Positions 6,923 through 9,130 of a stretch of DNA of 9,130 nt are shown here, piece by piece. The notes under the pieces were generated by a model that was not told where the DNA came from, did not search any database, and worked only from the letters and a program-made list of their open reading frames with translations. How positions within the stretch are numbered: the stretch's first letter is position 1; the number at the start of each line of letters is the position of its first letter. This DNA comes from Chloroflexota bacterium. Lineage in GTDB: Bacteria; Chloroflexota; Anaerolineae; Anaerolineales; UBA4823. The position numbers and the translations under genes were made by a program. The DNA lies in NCBI GenBank assembly GCA_030636125.1, contig DAOVXM010000072.1, positions 1 through 9,130 of the forward strand, given 5' to 3'.

Positions 6923-6951
6923 TTGCCCACCTACCTATTTTGCGATAAAAT
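6923..6951 (+). promoter_or_regulatory. Promoter of the cNMP-binding protein operon
   Basis: TTGCCC (6923-6928; 4 of 6 matches), a 17-base spacer and TAAAAT (6946-6951; 5 of 6 matches) point rightward. Its -35 box is only 27 bases from the -35 box of the leftward folE promoter, so the two are back to back. Confidence 0.55.
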
Positions 6952-6995
6952 GTCTTCACTTGTAATTTAAATTATATTTTATAGGAGGGGATGGA

Positions 6996-7454
6996 ATGGA
7001 GATCAAGGGAATCCTCCGGAATCTCGAACTCTTTAACGGGTTAACCGACCAAGAACTAGATAAGGTTGCAATTATTTGTAGCGAAAGGAAGCTAAACCCT
7101 AAAGATGTAATTACCACACAAGGTGAATACACTGACGAATTGTTCATTATTACTAAGGGATTCGTTGAGGTTCATTTGGGGGAAGCTAACGAGGATATAA
7201 AAATATTGGTAAATCTCGGAGAGGGGCAAATTATCGGTGAAATGGCGCTAATTGACCAGGGTCCCCGGTCTGCCACTGTGAGTGCTGGTGGTGAGCCCAC
7301 TACTGTCCAAATAATTCGACGGCAGGATTTGGAAAATATATGTCAGAAAAATCCTCGCATCGGTTATATTATCATGAGGAATATCGCAACCGACCTGGCC
7401 TTTAAGCTCCGCCATCGTAATCTTAACGAAGGGGGAAAATATGACAATATATAA
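6996..7454 (+). CDS. Stand-alone cyclic nucleotide-binding domain protein
   Basis: This 152-residue protein is one cNMP-binding domain of the Crp/Fnr type with nothing else recognisable attached. The opening F13-N-G-L-T-D-Q-E-L-D matches the family start; I-T-T-Q-G-E (39-44) and L-F-I-I-T-K-G (49-55) form the β-roll; and the phosphate-binding cassette reads G81-E82-M-A-L..G-P-R91-S-A-T-V. E82 and R91 correspond to the residues that grip the ribose and phosphate of cAMP in Crp, so ligand binding is plausible. After the cassette there are only about 55 residues and no helix-turn-helix, so it is not a normal Crp-type transcription factor and may act through a partner. AGGAGGGG (6983-6990) precedes the ATG at 6996 by 5 bases. 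Its end overlaps the next gene by 14 bases, indicating coupled expression. Confidence 0.88.
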   Translation: MEIKGILRNLELFNGLTDQELDKVAIICSERKLNPKDVITTQGEYTDELFIITKGFVEVHLGEANEDIKILVNLGEGQIIGEMALIDQGPRSATVSAGGEPTTVQIIRRQDLENICQKNPRIGYIIMRNIATDLAFKLRHRNLNEGGKYDNI

Positions 7455-7659
7455 GGTAAGTTATGTTATTACTGGAAGCGATCACCCAGGAGCAATTATC
7501 AACAGACACGACCGCCCAAAAGTGGGCGAGAAAATTCTCTTGGGATCTAAGACATTTGAAGTTGTTGAAGTGTTAGATTTACTACCTCCGCGTGGTGAAT
7601 TTCACTACGTCCACGTGACTTGCAGGATGCTGAATGTAAACCAAACCGAGATCAAGTAG
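7441..7659 (+). CDS. Small conserved-looking protein of unknown function (72 aa)
   Basis: I do not recognise a named family. The 72 residues are rich in predicted β-strands (K-V-S-Y-V-I; K-I-L-L-G; F-E-V-V-E-V; F-H-Y-V-H-V-T) separated by turns with D14-H-P-G17, R25-P-K-V-G-E30 and L-P-P-R-G-E-F (48-54), like a small barrel or domain of unknown role. There is no signal peptide or membrane segment and only one cysteine (C61). That it is a real gene is supported by GAAGGGGG (7428-7435) 5 bases before the ATG, a 14-base overlap with the cNMP-binding protein, and a terminator just after it. The tight overlap suggests the two proteins act together, which is inference. Confidence 0.72.
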   Translation: MTIYKVSYVITGSDHPGAIINRHDRPKVGEKILLGSKTFEVVEVLDLLPPRGEFHYVHVTCRMLNVNQTEIK

Positions 7660-7686
7660 AGAGCATCACTTTAAATTAATCAATTC

Positions 7687-7724
7687 GTGGCGAAGAGGAC
7701 ATCTCTCCGCCACATTTCTTTTGT
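7687..7724 (+). terminator. Rho-independent terminator of the cNMP operon
   Basis: GTGGCGAAGAG (7687-7697) pairs with CTCTCCGCCAC (7703-7713) around the loop GACAT, an 11-position stem with one A·C mismatch. A T-rich tail, ATTTCTTTTGT (7714-7724), follows on the plus strand. It lies 27 bases after the 72-residue gene. The minus-strand side lacks a comparable T-run, so its effect on the converging hpf transcript is probably weaker. Confidence 0.75.
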
Positions 7725-7737
7725 AAGGGTAAAAATA

Positions 7738-8310
7738 TTAACCTATCTCTGGCTCGATTAGACCAAAGTTCCCATCTCGACGCTTATAAAGGATATTTAT
7801 TGCATTCGAGTTGATATTATAAAAAACAAAGAAACTTCCATGTCCCAACAAATCCATCTGTTCAATTGCTTCCATTTCATCCATAGGAACCAAGATAAAA
7901 CGTTTGCGACGAACAATAATTGAACCAAGCTCACCAGTTTCTTCTTCAAATTCCTCAAATAGCTCTGGGGCTACTTCGGCAGCGCTTCGACCGTCACCAC
8001 GTCCACGACTACGTTTTCCTTTGTAACGCTCGATGCGTCTTTGCATTTTATCTAATGCGATGTCGAATGCAGCAAAAATATCGTCTGCGCGCTCTTCTGA
8101 ACGCAAGATAAAGCCTTTTCCCCGCACAGTAATCTGCGCGACTTGGCGGTCAGCAGCGCTACGCGCTGATTTTACATAGGCAACATCGACCCGCGCTTCT
8201 TCAATTCCTGGTAAGTAACGATCCAATTTGGATACTTTTTTTGTGACGTACTCGTCAATGCGATCCGTCACCTCCATGTTCCTCCCATATACCTCTACTT
8301 CAAGCGCCAT
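7738..8310 (-). CDS. hpf: Long-form ribosome hibernation promoting factor HPF
   Basis: This 190-residue protein pairs ribosomes into inactive 100S dimers under slow growth or stress. The N-terminal domain (about 1-100; S30AE/YfiA fold) has V5-E-V-Y-G-R-N, the basic I-E-R-Y-K-G-K-R end (93-100) and the D76-D-I-F-A-A-F-D-I-A-L-D-K-M segment typical of the 30S-binding part. A polar, acidic linker (101-128) leads to the C-terminal dimerisation domain (about 129-188) with I-V-R-R-K-R-F, E-A-I-E-Q-M-D-L-L-G-H (147-157) and the closing Y-K-R-R-D-G-N-F-G-L-I-E-P-E. The length matches the long form, not the short HPF or YfiA of enterobacteria. GGAGGA (8316-8321) is 5 bases before the ATG. It follows comF by 37 bases, an arrangement seen in many bacteria. 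Confidence 0.95.
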   Translation of the reverse strand: MALEVEVYGRNMEVTDRIDEYVTKKVSKLDRYLPGIEEARVDVAYVKSARSAADRQVAQITVRGKGFILRSEERADDIFAAFDIALDKMQRRIERYKGKRSRGRGDGRSAAEVAPELFEEFEEETGELGSIIVRRKRFILVPMDEMEAIEQMDLLGHGSFFVFYNINSNAINILYKRRDGNFGLIEPEIG

Positions 8311-8329
8311 TATTATCCTCCATCATCCT

Positions 8330-8343
8330 TATACTTCGGTATA
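8330..8343 (-). repeat. Small hairpin in the hpf leader
   Basis: TATAC-CGAA-GTATA on the minus strand makes a 5-base-pair stem just 8 bases upstream of the hpf ribosome binding site. It is too weak to be a terminator; a role in the leader mRNA is possible but unproven. Confidence 0.25.
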
Positions 8344-8346
8344 TAT

Positions 8347-8375
8347 ATTATAAAGCTCTAGCCAAGGTAAGTCCA
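8347..8375 (-). promoter_or_regulatory. Possible internal promoter for hpf at the end of comF
   Basis: On the minus strand TGGACT (8370-8375; 4 of 6 matches), a 17-base spacer and a perfect TATAAT (8347-8352) overlap the comF stop codon. Transcription would start near 8340 and give hpf a short leader, letting hibernation be induced without comF. The region is AT-rich, so chance cannot be excluded. Confidence 0.42.
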
Positions 8376-9064
8376 TAGACATCAGTTGCCCCCACTATCA
8401 AAAGTGCACTTGCACATGCATCCAGGGTAGCACCGCTCGTGGCTACATCGTCTACAAGAAGAATCCTTTTATTTGCCACTTGGTGCGCATCAGCAATAAA
8501 GGCTCCTTCTACATTAACCTTTCTCTGTTCAAATGTTAGACCCACTTGGGTACGGGTTTCAATTATCCTTTTGAGCACGTTGGGTTTATACTGTATTTCT
8601 GTACTTAAGGCGAGTGGCATAGCCAATAATGCCGCCTGATTATATCCACGTTCCGTAAGACGCGCAACCCCTAATGGCACCGGCACAACCATATTTACTT
8701 TCCAACCGATATTGATAACACACTCTGTCAAATATCTCGATAAAACATCACCTAAGGAAATATCTCGGTAATATTTTAATCGGATTATAGCATTTCGCAA
8801 AGAACCTTCGTATTCTGCCCAAGAGCGCAGACCCGTGAATATTGGAGGCGTAGAAGCACAATTAATACAAATCCCTTGCACTTCTTCTGGATGTCCACAA
8901 CGATTACAAATGGGTGGAGAAATTATATGTGTCTCATTTTGACAAGATTCACACCATCGTTTTCCCCGCCTCTCACAACCCCCACAATAAGGCGGGTACA
9001 ACAAATCGAGTCCTGCCCATAATCCTAAGTACAAACGATAAACTAAGCGGCCTCGCACAGGCAT
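8348..9064 (-). CDS. comF: ComF-family phosphoribosyltransferase-like protein
   Basis: This 238-residue protein has an N-terminal zinc-finger region with eight cysteines in pairs (C27-G-G-C30, C38-E-S-C41, C53-N-R-C56, C66-I-N-C69), then a type I phosphoribosyltransferase fold with V127-P-V-P-L, E138-R-G-Y-N-Q143 and the PRPP loop I-L-L-V-D-D-V-A-T-S-G-A-T (201-213). ComF proteins take part in natural DNA uptake in Bacillus and Helicobacter, though many non-competent bacteria keep a homologue (GntX in E. coli), so competence should not be assumed. The length is typical. GAAGGA lies a few bases ahead of the ATG at 9062-9064. hpf follows on the same strand. The promoter presumably lies at or beyond the right edge. 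Confidence 0.92.
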   Translation of the reverse strand: MPVRGRLVYRLYLGLWAGLDLLYPPYCGGCERRGKRWCESCQNETHIISPPICNRCGHPEEVQGICINCASTPPIFTGLRSWAEYEGSLRNAIIRLKYYRDISLGDVLSRYLTECVINIGWKVNMVVPVPLGVARLTERGYNQAALLAMPLALSTEIQYKPNVLKRIIETRTQVGLTFEQRKVNVEGAFIADAHQVANKRILLVDDVATSGATLDACASALLIVGATDVYGLTLARAL

Positions 9065-9104
9065 CAGTTCCTTCGTTGTGTTCAGATGCTGATATGAAAC
9101 TTAA

Positions 9105-9115
9105 GGTTTGAAACC
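9105..9115. repeat. Short dyad upstream of comF
   Basis: GGTTT-G-AAACC is a perfect 5-base-pair dyad about 40 bases ahead of comF and could be a regulator site. With the window ending at 9130, nothing more can be said about the comF control region. Confidence 0.25.
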
Positions 9116-9130
9116 CTTCGTTGGAATTAA

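Noticed and set aside
9070..9123. Direct repeat CCTTCGTTG (9070-9078 and 9115-9123) as an attachment site or mobile element end
   Set aside because: Nine bases is too short, one copy overlaps the comF ribosome binding site, and no integrase or transposase is present.
1..9130. CRISPR arrays, tRNA/rRNA genes, riboswitches and insertion sequences
   Set aside because: Looked for on both strands; no regularly spaced repeats, cloverleaf, transposase motif or recognisable riboswitch core was seen.

Overview
The window looks like a piece of a bacterial chromosome of moderate to low GC. The style of several proteins (a long ribosome hibernation factor, a ComF with an eight-cysteine N-terminus, a DUF302 protein beside a copper operon, an Lgt-like membrane protein beside a TlpA) suggests a Chloroflexota relative. 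That placement is inference from recalled family resemblance, not a search. There are no rRNA or tRNA genes, insertion sequences or CRISPR arrays.

Region 1 (1-3071, minus strand) is a copper-efflux operon transcribed leftward: csoR (Cu(I)-sensing repressor), copZ (copper chaperone) and copA (Cu(I) P1B-type ATPase, running off the left edge with only its last transmembrane part missing). A consensus-like promoter and a C-run/G-run dyad that fits a CsoR operator lie just ahead of csoR, so the operon is probably self-regulated and induced by copper. CopA has a normal CxxC metal-binding domain followed by a second one whose cysteines are replaced by aspartates. A tiny reading frame with two adjacent cysteines ends exactly on the copA start codon.

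Region 2 (3072-3527) is a gap of about 455 bases with no recognisable gene. It holds short repeats and, at its right end, a good promoter for the next operon.

Region 3 (3528-6168, plus strand) starts with a membrane-anchored TlpA-type thioredoxin, translationally coupled to a seven-helix Lgt-family protein that seems to lack most Lgt catalytic residues. A DUF302 gene broken by two compensating frameshifts follows, then folB and folK of folate synthesis, which overlap.

Region 4 (6194-7737) has folE on the minus strand, convergent with folK, so that three folate enzymes (GTP cyclohydrolase I, dihydroneopterin aldolase, HPPK) sit together. Back-to-back promoters separate folE from a plus-strand pair: a stand-alone cyclic-nucleotide-binding domain protein overlapping a 72-residue protein of unknown function. 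A hairpin terminator closes that unit.

Region 5 (7738-9130, minus strand) is comF followed by the long-form hibernation promoting factor hpf, with a likely extra promoter for hpf at the end of comF.

Functionally, the left half is about copper export and extracytoplasmic thiol/redox handling. The right half is housekeeping: folate synthesis, ribosome hibernation and a ComF-type phosphoribosyltransferase.
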